Shown here piece after piece: positions 7,857 through 16,013 of a stretch of DNA of 64,000 nt. This DNA comes from Nocardia donostiensis (GTDB lineage Bacteria > Actinomycetota > Actinomycetes > Mycobacteriales > Mycobacteriaceae): positions 1 to 64,000 of the forward strand of contig NZ_MUKP01000019.1 of NCBI RefSeq assembly GCF_002081715.1, given 5' to 3'. The translations under genes and the position numbers were made by a program. The first letter of the stretch is position 1; every line of letters starts with the position of its first letter. The notes beneath the pieces were generated by a model, which saw only the letters and a list, made by a program, of their open reading frames with translations, had not been told where the DNA came from and made no database searches.

Positions 7857-9083
7857 TCAAGATGAGGCAGCCTCGAGTTTCACCGACGCCAACGCCAATG
7901 AAAGCTCCAGGTAGCAGCGCTGTCCTTCCAACGGCCGGCCCAGTAGTCCGGCGATGCGCTGCAACCGATTGATCACGGTGTTGCGGTGACAATGCAGCCG
8001 GGTCGCCGCATGGGCCGCCGAGCGGTTCTCCCCCAGCCAGACGGTCAACGTATCGAGCAGAACCGCACGCTCCTTGTCCGGCAGGGCGAGGACCGGGCCG
8101 AGGGCGTGCTGCCGCAGCAGCGCAGCGAGATCGGGCGACCGGACCAACAGAGCCTCGGGGTACCGCTCGTCCAGCGACACCAAGCCCGTCGCGTCATCGG
8201 GCAATGTTTGCAACGCGACAAGTGCAAGCGCATGCGCCACCGCGACCTGCGCCAGCCCCGGTACAGCGGGAGAGACACCGGCCCGGCCACGGATCTGCGG
8301 TCGCAGCCGTTGCAGCACGGTGTCGCTCGATCGCTGCTCCACCGACACCAGCCCGACCATGGTCTCGACTCGGTCGTGCCACACCGAGCGGATGCCCGAC
8401 GCCGCCAAGACCGTTTCGATACCTGTGCGCAGAGGCCGGGCGTCACCGTGCGCGGCCACCACCAGGTAGTCGCCCTGGGCGGGCAGGTTCAGTTCACGCG
8501 CGGCGCGCGAGGCGAAGGTGGCATCGTGGGCGCGGCCTGCCAGCAGATCCTCGATCAGCGCGTGCCGCCTGCGCTCGTCGCGACGCACCTGCTCGAGCTC
8601 GGTGTTGCGGTAGGAGGTGACCAGCGCCGAGGACAAACCGTCGACCACCGTCCACATGGCGGTGCCTGCCTCCCGCAGCTCCTGCGGGTCCGCGCACTCG
8701 GCTCGATCGAGCAGCGCGGTCCAGATGATCCCACCGCCGAGCCGGAACGTCCGCAGCATTGTTTCCAGCGGCACCCCCTGCTCGGCACGGTGCCTGCCGA
8801 TGGTCGCCGCCACTTCGTCGCCCTCGGGATCGCCGGTCTTCCCGACGAGCAGATCCAGGATGCGGCTGAGGTAACGGCGGCATCCGTCGACCAGATCTGC
8901 GCGGGGTACCGAGGTGTAGTCGGTCCATTCGGGGTTGTCGGTGAAGATCGCCGACATCAGGCGCTCGGTCAGCACCGGGACATCGGCACGGCACGCTTCG
9001 GCGAGCCTGCGCGTCCCGGAAGTCGACAGCGTCGGCGTACCTCCGCCTTCGCTTCGGCCATGCGCTCCCTGCGTCGTGCCCAT
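7857..9083 (-). CDS. PucR/CdaR-type transcriptional regulator with C-terminal helix-turn-helix
   Basis: A 408-residue regulator. The start at 9083 (MGTTQGAHGRSEGG) is chosen over the longer frame because the extra upstream sequence is Arg/Pro-rich and overlaps the neighbouring gene. The N-terminal half resembles the RsbRD/GGDEF-like sensory region of this family (RHRAEQGVPLETMLRTFRLGGGIIW is the typical signature). The C-terminal DNA-binding domain (PucR HTH_30) has HAATRLHCHRNTVINRLQRIAGLLG. It reads in the same direction as the PDH-type operon 141 bp downstream and is the obvious candidate regulator, though direct control is inference. The effector is unknown. Confidence 0.85.
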   Translation of the reverse strand: MGTTQGAHGRSEGGGTPTLSTSGTRRLAEACRADVPVLTERLMSAIFTDNPEWTDYTSVPRADLVDGCRRYLSRILDLLVGKTGDPEGDEVAATIGRHRAEQGVPLETMLRTFRLGGGIIWTALLDRAECADPQELREAGTAMWTVVDGLSSALVTSYRNTELEQVRRDERRRHALIEDLLAGRAHDATFASRAARELNLPAQGDYLVVAAHGDARPLRTGIETVLAASGIRSVWHDRVETMVGLVSVEQRSSDTVLQRLRPQIRGRAGVSPAVPGLAQVAVAHALALVALQTLPDDATGLVSLDERYPEALLVRSPDLAALLRQHALGPVLALPDKERAVLLDTLTVWLGENRSAAHAATRLHCHRNTVINRLQRIAGLLGRPLEGQRCYLELSLALASVKLEAASS

Positions 9084-9126
9084 GCCGGACACGGTACTGG
9101 CTGCCAGACCGCCGATGAGCCGGCGC

Positions 9127-9669
9127 TCAGCAGGTAGCCAGAGCGCCGCGCACCATCTCCAGGTGGTGTTCGATGGTCGGTGCGGCGGACTCTGCGAGCA
9201 TGGTGACCTGCTCGGAGTTCCCGTTCTGCACCTGCTGGGCACCGGCCTGCAGGGACTGGATATGGAAGCGTTCCTGCATGCGCAGCCAGGCCAGGTCGAA
9301 GTCGCGCCCCCTCTGCATTGCGGTGTCCAACAGCTGCTGGGACTGCTCGGGGTTCGGAGTCAAGGGGAGCATCACCGCGTTGGGTAACGCGACTGCGGCC
9401 CCCATCGCATCCAGGCGCGTGTGATCGACGACCAGCATCGGGCCCAGCTGACGCACCTGCGGGCACGTGCCCATCACCGCAGCCTGCGCACCGGAGATCA
9501 TCTCCGACATATGCGCCTGGTGGGATACCACCAGATAAGTGCTGTCCTGCCCGGACAGCGCGACCGGCTGGACCGGGCCGGGGGGTTGCGCGGCACCGGT
9601 ACCCGTAGCGGCGAAGGTGAAGGCACCGGTCAGCACCGCGGCCAGTAGTAAACGGCGTAATGCTCGCAT
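9127..9669 (-). CDS. Secreted DUF4142 (ferritin-like) protein
   Basis: A 180-residue protein with a Sec signal peptide: MRALRRLLLAAVLTGAFTFA, then an Ala-rich cleavage region ending near AAQPP. The mature part carries the DUF4142 four-helix pattern, with FDLAWLRMQERFHIQSLQAG and a C-terminal HHLEMVRGALA. Function of the family is unknown; a ferritin-like bundle is predicted from family knowledge. The start at 9669 is backed by AGGGAG upstream. Longer frames upstream have no coding character. It lies 43 bp upstream of the PucR-type gene on the same strand. Confidence 0.85.
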   Translation of the reverse strand: MRALRRLLLAAVLTGAFTFAATGTGAAQPPGPVQPVALSGQDSTYLVVSHQAHMSEMISGAQAAVMGTCPQVRQLGPMLVVDHTRLDAMGAAVALPNAVMLPLTPNPEQSQQLLDTAMQRGRDFDLAWLRMQERFHIQSLQAGAQQVQNGNSEQVTMLAESAAPTIEHHLEMVRGALATC

Positions 9670-9876
9670 TGCTTCTCCCTCTGATCGGAACAGGCCGGAA
9701 TATGCGATGCCTGGGTGTCCGTTCCTGCCCGATCTACACCACCTCGCGAGATTTGCCTCGCATTTCAGCTCTTCGACTACCCCGATGTTTGGGAACATCG
9801 ACGGGGGTGCGCAGGCGAGCCGAGTGTGCGGGCAGTACTTGCGCATGAGGCCGTGACCCACCGAAAGGAAAAGACG

Positions 9877-10941
9877 TTGCCCGACTACGAGCATCATTCC
9901 GGTACGCGTCCCGCCGCTTGGTACGAGGGGTTGACAGAGGGTCCCGAATCGCTGTTCGCGGGACGGGAAGAAGCTGAAAAATCTTCCGAACCCGGCGGGT
10001 ACCGGACATTGACCTATGAGGTCACCGGTCGCGTGGCTCGCATTACTTTCAACCGTCCGGAACGGGGAAATGCGATTACCGCCGACACCCCGGTCGAGTT
10101 GGCCGCGGCAGTGGAGCGAGCCGATCTGGACCCGAACGTTCACGTGATCCTGGTATCGGGGCGCGGTAAAGGATTTTGCGGCGGCTACGATCTATCGATT
10201 TTCGCCGAGAACCCGGCAGCAGCCGGCGGCGAGGCGAGCGAGATGCGCGGCACGGTGCTCGACCCGATGGTTCAGATGCGTAACCACAACCCGTTCGGTA
10301 CCTGGGATCCGATGATCGATTACCAGATGATGAGCCGGTTCAACCGGGGTTTCTCCAGCCTGCTGTATGCGAACAAACCGACGGTGGCCAAGCTGCACGG
10401 CTTCGCGGTGGCCGGCGGTACCGATATAGCGTTGTACGCGGACCAGATCATTTGCGCGGCCGACACCAAGATCGGGTATCCACCCGCCCGGGTATGGGGT
10501 ATCCCCGCCGCAGGCATGTGGGCGCACCGATTGGGCGACCAACGCGCCAAACGACTATTGCTGACCGGGGACTGCCTCACCGGCACGCAGGCGCAGGAGT
10601 GGGGCCTTGCCGTCGAGGCGCCACCTGCCGACCAGCTCGACGAGCGCACCGAAGCCCTGGTCGAGCGGATCGCGAGAGTGCCCGTCAATCAGCTCATCAT
10701 GGCCAAACTCGCGCTCAACAGTGCTCTGCTGGCCCAAGGCGTTGCGAATTCCGGCATGATCAGCACCGTCTTCGACGGCATCTCCCGGCATACCCCAGAG
10801 GGTTATTCCTTTCAGCTCCGGTCGGCCACAGTTGGTTTCCGTGAAGCCGTCCGGGAACGTGACGAGCCGTTCGGCGACTGGAAACGGACCCGAACCGACG
10901 GCACTGCCGCGCCCGTTCCGGAGGACCCGCAGGGCTCTTGA
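9877..10941 (+). CDS. Enoyl-CoA hydratase/isomerase (crotonase) family protein
   Basis: A 354-residue crotonase-fold protein, longer than the usual 260. The TTG at 9877 is preferred: AAGGAA sits 6 bases upstream, whereas the alternative in-frame GTG (9853) has its purines too close. The N-terminal 35 residues are extra. The fold begins at YEVTGRVARITFNRPERGNAI; one oxyanion-hole strand is GRGKGFCGGYDL and the second FAVAGGTDIALYADQII. Between them is an insertion of about 45 residues (NPAAAGGEASEMRGTVL to MMSRFNRGFSSL), typical of a mycobacterial/nocardial subfamily with long lid loops. Likely acts on a CoA ester of a lipid or steroid; the reaction is not assignable. The methyltransferase gene follows on the same strand. 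Confidence 0.85.
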   Translation: MPDYEHHSGTRPAAWYEGLTEGPESLFAGREEAEKSSEPGGYRTLTYEVTGRVARITFNRPERGNAITADTPVELAAAVERADLDPNVHVILVSGRGKGFCGGYDLSIFAENPAAAGGEASEMRGTVLDPMVQMRNHNPFGTWDPMIDYQMMSRFNRGFSSLLYANKPTVAKLHGFAVAGGTDIALYADQIICAADTKIGYPPARVWGIPAAGMWAHRLGDQRAKRLLLTGDCLTGTQAQEWGLAVEAPPADQLDERTEALVERIARVPVNQLIMAKLALNSALLAQGVANSGMISTVFDGISRHTPEGYSFQLRSATVGFREAVRERDEPFGDWKRTRTDGTAAPVPEDPQGS

Positions 10942-11099
10942 TGTCGACACGCGCAACGAAACGCGTCGCCACCCGTAAGCGATTTATTATTGCCGCTGCG
11001 GGTCACCATGACGGCAGGCTCCAACAAGTCGGTGTAGACCCTTCAGGCGAAACCGGGCGAGACGCATCTACGGTGCGTCGCGAGAGAAGGAGCACCACC

Positions 11100-11978
11100 G
11101 TGTCGAGTTTGGCTCCGTTCTACGAAAATGTTCAGTCGCACTACGATCTTTCCGACGATTTCTTCGCATTGTTCCTCGATCCCAGTCGCACCTACAGTTG
11201 CGCCTACTTCGAGCGCGATTCCCTGACCCTCGAGCAGGCACAGCAGGCCAAAATAGACCTCGCGTTGGGCAAGTGCGAACTACGACCGGAGATGACCCTG
11301 CTCGACGTGGGCTGTGGTTGGGGTTCGACCATGGTGCGCGCGCTTCAGCGATACGACGTGAATGTGATCGGGTTGACGTTGAGCCGCAACCAATACGAAT
11401 ACGTCGCCAGGTTGCTCGATAAGAGCTGCCCGCCAGAGCGTGAGGCGCAGGTTCTGCTCCACGGCTGGGAAGAATTCGATCAACCGGTGGATCGGATCGT
11501 GAGCATCGGGGCGTTCGAGCATTTTCGGCGGGAACGCTACCCCGCGTTCTTCGACAAGTGCCATACCGTCCTGCCAGCCGACGGCAGGATGCTGCTGCAC
11601 ACCATCGTCCGATACAACCGTCACGACCTCCGGGCCAAGGGCTTGCCGATCAATCGCGAGGTGCTGGCGTTCTCGAGGTTCATCCAGTACGAGATCTTCC
11701 CCGGCGGCCAACTGCCCGAACGGCAGGATGTCATCACCGGCGCCGAAACCGCAGGTTTCACCGTCGAACGTGTCCAGTCACTGCAACAGCATTACGCGCG
11801 CACGCTGGACTGCTGGTCGCAGGCGCTGCGGGAGCAGCGAGCCGAAGCAGTCGCCCTCACCTCCACGCAGACCTATGACACCTATATGAAGTATCTGACC
11901 GGATGCGCCGATTTCTTCCGCAACGGCTATGTCGACGTCATGCAGTTCACCCTCGCCAAACAACCCTGGCCCGCCTGA
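11100..11978 (+). CDS. Mycolic-acid cyclopropane-synthase-family SAM methyltransferase
   Basis: A 292-residue member of the CmaA/MmaA/PcaA family (usual length 285-300). The GTG at 11100 is chosen because GAGAAGGAG lies upstream and translation gives the family start SSLAPFYENVQSHYDLSDDF. The SAM-binding motif is LLDVGCGWGS (residues 67-76), followed by VIGLTLSRNQYEYV; SIGAFEHF is the conserved active-site stretch. These enzymes add a methylene or methyl group across a double bond of meromycolate chains or phospholipid acyl chains. Its presence supports a mycolate-bearing host. Which modification (cis/trans cyclopropane, methoxy precursor) cannot be read from the sequence. The upstream crotonase gene may be co-transcribed, with 158 bp between them. 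Confidence 0.9.
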   Translation: MSSLAPFYENVQSHYDLSDDFFALFLDPSRTYSCAYFERDSLTLEQAQQAKIDLALGKCELRPEMTLLDVGCGWGSTMVRALQRYDVNVIGLTLSRNQYEYVARLLDKSCPPEREAQVLLHGWEEFDQPVDRIVSIGAFEHFRRERYPAFFDKCHTVLPADGRMLLHTIVRYNRHDLRAKGLPINREVLAFSRFIQYEIFPGGQLPERQDVITGAETAGFTVERVQSLQQHYARTLDCWSQALREQRAEAVALTSTQTYDTYMKYLTGCADFFRNGYVDVMQFTLAKQPWPA

Positions 11979-12023
11979 ACCTGCCACCGGATAGCACAGG
12001 TCACGCGCCGCCGGGCGGATATC

Positions 12024-12054
12024 ACGCCCTGCACTCCGTTGGCGTGCAGGGCGT
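12024..12054. terminator. Bidirectional terminator-like hairpin
   Basis: ACGCCCTGCAC (12024-12034) and GTGCAGGGCGT (12044-12054) pair perfectly over 11 bp around a 9-base loop. It lies 45 bp after the methyltransferase stop and 47 bp before the stop of the convergent hemerythrin gene. Confidence 0.65.
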
Positions 12055-12101
12055 CGATCTCCGAATGCCACCGCACCGAGGACCGGTAGCATCTTCTCTG
12101 G

Positions 12102-12677
12102 TCAACGCTGTGTACCGCGGTGGGAGATCGCGTCGCGCATCCGGTCGAACAGGCCGACAGCGGGTCCGAGCAGTTTGTCGCCGGGTGGTTCGTCGGGGGC
12201 GCCGGGGTGCGGGCGAGTCGGCGCGATCTTCTTCGTCGTCTCCACCTTCCGGCCCAGGTCGACAAGTTCCTCCTCGGTGAAAATGCTGCGCATATGGGGG
12301 AACATTTCTTGTTCCTCTTCGACAACATGGGTGCGGATCTCGCGCATCAGCGTCATCAGCTCGGCGTCGAACTTCGGGTCTCCCGGCCGTAGGCTTTCCA
12401 GCCGTTTCATCGTCTCTTCTGCTTCTGCGTGCTCGTGTTTGGCGCGCTCGGCCTCGGTATCGCTGACTTTCTTCTTCACCTCCGGATACACATCGGCCTC
12501 CTCGGCGACCGTATGGCGCACCAATTCGATGGTGACTTGCTCGGTCAGGTCCTTCGACCGCGACCGGGCCTCGTCGCTGTCCACCCCGATGAGGGTCTCC
12601 AGCTCGGTAAACATCCGTTCCACTTCGCGGTGATCGTGGGTCAGAATGTCGATCACATTGCGCTGCTCGACAGCCAT
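12102..12677 (-). CDS. Hemerythrin (HHE) domain-containing protein
   Basis: A 191-residue soluble protein. The HHE cation-binding helical bundle covers residues 5-145: ILTHDHREVERMFTELE, VRHTVAEEADVYPEV, KHEHAEAEETMKRLE and IRTHVVEEEQEMFPHMRS carry the regularly spaced His and Glu residues expected to bind a di-iron centre. A charged C-terminal tail rich in Pro and Gly follows. Family members sense or scavenge O2, NO or peroxide, or store iron; the role here is unassigned. Its stop faces the stop of the methyltransferase gene across a strong hairpin. Confidence 0.9.
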   Translation of the reverse strand: MAVEQRNVIDILTHDHREVERMFTELETLIGVDSDEARSRSKDLTEQVTIELVRHTVAEEADVYPEVKKKVSDTEAERAKHEHAEAEETMKRLESLRPGDPKFDAELMTLMREIRTHVVEEEQEMFPHMRSIFTEEELVDLGRKVETTKKIAPTRPHPGAPDEPPGDKLLGPAVGLFDRMRDAISHRGTQR

Positions 12678-12887
12678 ATCAGCTCCTCGCGATGCTCGTT
12701 ATCGGATTCCTGACCGGCACGTACCCGCTTTCGTCCACGCCACGCAGACCAGCCGGACTTCCTGCGGTGCCCCTGTTTGGCCCGGGCCGGAGCGGCAATG
12801 CGGTGAAGACGTTGCCCGACGGATGCGCTGGACATTGCGACTCGCTCCGGACGGGCACCTGGAACCGCTACCGCATGGGAGAAAATC

Positions 12888-13571
12888 ATGCCGAAACCAG
12901 GCAGCCACCACTACGACGTGCGCCGAACCCGCCTACGTGCGGAATACGATGACCGCGGCGTACCGGACCAGCACGCCGACCGCGCGGCGAACGCGGAACT
13001 ACAGCAGGAAAACCCGCCGGTCGCCATGGGCGACCCGGACCGAGCCGCCGGCCCACGCGGCACCCGGGGCACCAGCCGCGGCGACCCGGATATCGACGAA
13101 TCACCGGCTGCGACGTCCGGAAGCCCGATCGAGCTGCGCAGCGCGGCGTTCCACGAACACACCCTGATCCCGGAACGCTATGCATACGACGGCGAGAACA
13201 TCTCTCCACCGCTGGAATGGGGCGGAATCCCGGACGGTACCCGGGAGATCGCCCTGCTCTGCGAGGACCCGGACGCACCGACCGGGACGTTCACCCACTG
13301 GGCGGTCACCGGGATCGCGCCGGACGCCACCGGCGTGGATACCGGTGCGCTACCGGCAGGGTCGGTCGTGGGCCGCAATGATTTCGGCGAGCTCGGCTGG
13401 AGCGGACCACGCCCGCCGGTGGGCGACGAGGCGCACCGGTACTTCTTCCGGCTCTACGCTGTCGACCGCCCGCTCGGGATGCCGGAAGGATCCGAGCCGG
13501 GCGAGGTACGCGCAGCGTTGACCGGCCACATCACCGCGACCGGCACGCTCGTCGGCTTGTTCGGCCGCTGA
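12888..13571 (+). CDS. YbhB/YbcL-family (PEBP, Raf-kinase-inhibitor-like) protein
   Basis: A 227-residue protein with a PEBP domain over about residues 83-227. Residues 1-80 form a charged, low-complexity, probably disordered extension (HADRAANAELQQENPP, DPDRAAGPRGTRGT) not found in standard YbhB (about 160 aa). The ligand-pocket motifs are present: ALLCEDPDAPTGTFTHWAV and SGPRPPVGDEAHRYFFRLYAVD. No signal peptide, so cytoplasmic. Bacterial members have no well-defined substrate. Its stop is 30 bp from the convergent DUF1360 stop. Confidence 0.88.
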   Translation: MPKPGSHHYDVRRTRLRAEYDDRGVPDQHADRAANAELQQENPPVAMGDPDRAAGPRGTRGTSRGDPDIDESPAATSGSPIELRSAAFHEHTLIPERYAYDGENISPPLEWGGIPDGTREIALLCEDPDAPTGTFTHWAVTGIAPDATGVDTGALPAGSVVGRNDFGELGWSGPRPPVGDEAHRYFFRLYAVDRPLGMPEGSEPGEVRAALTGHITATGTLVGLFGR

Positions 13572-13601
13572 CCTGTCCGCCACGGCTCGGGGCAGGCGAA
13601 C

Positions 13602-14087
13602 TCAGGCGACCCGATAGTCGCCTTCGGCGATCTGCTGAGCGGTGGCGTAGGCCAGATGGAGGAAATCGGCGCCGGCCAAGGCTGCCGCGGCCTCCGTCAC
13701 CGTGCGGGTCGCGCGGGGAGCGAAGACGCGCCCGATGGTCACGCCGGTAACGAGCCACACATCGAAGCAGAACGGGCAACTGAGCAGTTCGCCGATACTG
13801 TGCTGGACATCGTTGCCTGTTTTCGGCTTCTCCATCACCTCGCCCGGGCCACCGGCACCGGACGGACGCGCGAACGGTGCCCGTACCGGTGCGGTGACGG
13901 TGCCTTTGGTCGCCAGCCGGGAGAGTTTGTGCGCTGCCAGCGCGGTGACCACCAGCTCACGAACGCTCATGCCGGGCGGGGGGCGCCGCCCGGTCACGCT
14001 GCCCAGCAGCGCGGCTGCGGCCACGACCACTCCATAGACGAGGACCGTCACCGTATAGCCGCCCAGCGGGCGGGGGTCGTCGCTCAT
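13602..14087 (-). CDS. DUF1360 membrane protein
   Basis: A 161-residue protein with a first helix at TVTVLVYGVVVAAAALLGSV and a conserved CPFCFDVWLVTGV segment that identifies DUF1360. VRELVVTALAAHKLSRLATKGTVTAP is also typical. The ATG (14085-14087) overlaps the stop of the alcohol dehydrogenase gene as ATGA, so translation is coupled. Function unknown; the CPFC pair could bind metal or form a disulfide. The operon context (SRPBCC, alcohol dehydrogenase) may suggest a membrane partner for aldehyde metabolism, but this is inference. Confidence 0.8.
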   Translation of the reverse strand: MSDDPRPLGGYTVTVLVYGVVVAAAALLGSVTGRRPPPGMSVRELVVTALAAHKLSRLATKGTVTAPVRAPFARPSGAGGPGEVMEKPKTGNDVQHSIGELLSCPFCFDVWLVTGVTIGRVFAPRATRTVTEAAAALAGADFLHLAYATAQQIAEGDYRVA

Positions 14088-15253
14088 GGCCGGAACACCG
14101 CCCGGATGCACCCTTCTTTCTTGTTCTTGAACAGGTCGTAGCCGCGTACGGCGTCCTCGAGCGGCATATCGTGCGTGATCAGATAGGAGGGATCGAGGTC
14201 GCCCTGCTGGATGTAGTCGAACATGCGCGGCATATACCGCTGGCCGTGTTGCTGAGCGCTGCGAATGGTCAGGCTCTTGTTGGTGACGATGCCCATGGGG
14301 AACTTGTCGGTGAGGCCGTAGATGCCGAGAACCGAAACCACGCCCCCTTTCCGGCAGGCGAGGATCGCCTCGCGTAACGCGGTGGCGCGGTCGGTTTCCA
14401 GCCGTAACAGCTGTTTGGCGCGATCGTAGAGTTGCTGCAGCCCGGTGCCGTGCCCTTCCATTCCGACCGCGTCGATACAGGCGTCCGGGCCACGCCCGCC
14501 GGTCATCTCACGTAGCGCTTCCTGAACGCTGTCCACGTCGGTGTAGTCGATTGTCACCGCGTCGAACCGGCTGCGCGCCAGCGCGAGCCGTTCGGGAAAC
14601 CGATCGATGACGATGACTTGCTCGGCATCGAGCAGCCGGGCGCTGTGCGCGGCCATCAGGCCCACCCCGCCGCTCCCCCACACCGCTATCGTGTCGCCGG
14701 GCGAGACATCGCAGAACTCGGCTCCCATGAGGCCGGTCGGTACGGCATCGGAGCAGAACAGCGCCTGCTCGTCGGTGACACCGTCGGGCACGGTGAAGCA
14801 GTTGACGTCACCGAACGGGACCCGGATGTAGTTCGCATGGGAGCCCTGATAGCCGCCGAAGGGATGGGTGTAGCCATAGATGCCGCCGGTCGGGTAACCG
14901 AAGACCGGTTGCTGCATTGCAGCGTTGGGGTTGGTGGTGTCACACACCGAGTACAGGTCATGATCGCAGTACCAGCACGATACGCATCCGATGAACGAGG
15001 GAACAACGACCCGGTCGCCGAGCTTCGTCGCGGTGACATCCGGCCCGACTTCGACGACCTCACCCATGAATTCGTGCCCGAATACGTCACCTTCGCGCAT
15101 CCCTGGCAGATATCCGTCGATGAAATGCAGGTCCGAGCCGCAGGTAGTAGTCAATCGCACCTGCACGATCACATCGTGCGGGTTGACCAGTACCGGGTCG
15201 GGGACGGTTTCGACCGCGAGCTCATCGACACCGTTCCAGCAGAGTGCACGCAT
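14084..15253 (-). CDS. Zinc-dependent alcohol/formaldehyde-type dehydrogenase (MDR superfamily)
   Basis: A 389-residue medium-chain dehydrogenase of the glutathione-independent formaldehyde dehydrogenase-like branch. The start at 15253 gives the canonical MRALCWNGVDELAVETVPDP. Catalytic zinc ligands are in TTCGSDLHFIDG (C38) and FGHEFMGEV (H60, E61); the structural zinc site is GCVSCWYCDHDLYSVC (C90, C93, C96, C104). The NAD fold is AVWGSGGVGLMAAHSARL. The IYGYTHPFGGYQGSHANYIRVP segment is typical of FdhA-like enzymes. It overlaps the SRPBCC gene by one base (TGATG) and the DUF1360 gene by ATGA, so the three are translated as a unit. The substrate is some alcohol or aldehyde, unproven. Confidence 0.9.
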   Translation of the reverse strand: MRALCWNGVDELAVETVPDPVLVNPHDVIVQVRLTTTCGSDLHFIDGYLPGMREGDVFGHEFMGEVVEVGPDVTATKLGDRVVVPSFIGCVSCWYCDHDLYSVCDTTNPNAAMQQPVFGYPTGGIYGYTHPFGGYQGSHANYIRVPFGDVNCFTVPDGVTDEQALFCSDAVPTGLMGAEFCDVSPGDTIAVWGSGGVGLMAAHSARLLDAEQVIVIDRFPERLALARSRFDAVTIDYTDVDSVQEALREMTGGRGPDACIDAVGMEGHGTGLQQLYDRAKQLLRLETDRATALREAILACRKGGVVSVLGIYGLTDKFPMGIVTNKSLTIRSAQQHGQRYMPRMFDYIQQGDLDPSYLITHDMPLEDAVRGYDLFKNKKEGCIRAVFRP

Positions 15254-15795
15254 CACGCCTCCTCGGTGGCCGGGCGCTTGCGCGCGCTCGGGTTGCTCTC
15301 CAAAGTGGGGATCTCCCCGGTCTGCATCAGCGCTCGCGCACGGTAGAGAACCGCGAACATGCCCGCGCCGGCGAGCAGGTCCGGAATCGGCGTCTTCGCC
15401 CGGATCGTCACCTCGGTGCCCTGTTCCCGAGGAGCGTCGGCGAAATTCAGCTGCACCTGCACAGCATCGGCCTCGGTTGCGTCGACGAACCGCAGGCTGT
15501 TCTCCTCCGCAACGACTGCGCTCTCCCAGATAATGGTGTCGTCGCTTCCCGGAGCGAGGGCCCATTCGAAACGATCCGGCGCGACGGCACGGATATCGGC
15601 GATTCCGTCGAGCACCGCAGACAGGTTTTCCGGTTCGCGCCAGAAGCGTTCCACTTCGGGCCGGGGAAGCCCGATGGTCATTGTCTGGCTGTTCGCGCCG
15701 CTGCTTGCGGAGCCGACAACAGAGCCGACGACAGAGCCGGCAACTTTGCCGATCAGTGCGGCCATCTGCCCTACGGTCTTATCGATGTAATGCAC
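15253..15795 (-). CDS. SRPBCC (START-like lipid-binding) superfamily protein
   Basis: A 180-residue protein using the GTG at 15795 (VHYIDKTVGQMAALIG), which has an AGGGG Shine-Dalgarno; an upstream in-frame start at 15882 would add 29 residues. An Ala/Gly/Ser-rich hydrophobic N-terminal helix (GKVAGSVVGSVVGSASSG) leads into the helix-grip fold: TIGLPRPEVERFWREPENLSAVL, then RFEWAL and LRFVDATEADAVQVQLNF. Such proteins bind or cyclise hydrophobic ligands or act as coenzyme Q-like carriers. First gene of the coupled SRPBCC / alcohol dehydrogenase / DUF1360 operon. Its ligand is unknown. Confidence 0.8.
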   Translation of the reverse strand: MHYIDKTVGQMAALIGKVAGSVVGSVVGSASSGANSQTMTIGLPRPEVERFWREPENLSAVLDGIADIRAVAPDRFEWALAPGSDDTIIWESAVVAEENSLRFVDATEADAVQVQLNFADAPREQGTEVTIRAKTPIPDLLAGAGMFAVLYRARALMQTGEIPTLESNPSARKRPATEEA

Positions 15796-15959
15796 TCGGA
15801 TCCCCTTCGCGTGGTCGGTCCACTGTGCTGGAGGCAGCGGGCGGCGATCAGGAGCGAGGGCCGTCGCTCCCGCGCCCGACACCGAGCCGAACTTCTCGAC
15901 CGTCTACCCCCTCATCAGCCGGCGAAACCGGGGACTGTCCGCAGGTTCCCGTGACCGCC

Positions 15960-15990
15960 GCGTAGCCGGCTTCGTCGAAGCCGGCTACGC
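15960..15990 (-). terminator. Strong 15-bp perfect hairpin after the MFS gene
   Basis: The arms 15960-15974 (GCGTAGCCGGCTTCG) and 15976-15990 are perfect reverse complements around a single base. It lies 24 bp downstream of the MFS transporter stop (leftward transcription) and upstream of the SRPBCC operon. It is the longest perfect GC stem I found in the window. Confidence 0.75.
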
Positions 15991-16013
15991 GACTGTCCGG
16001 GCTCGACGAGTGA

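Noticed and set aside
6447-7865. 472-codon plus-strand frame over lpdA
   Set aside because: Antisense shadow of a gene with intact FAD and disulfide motifs.
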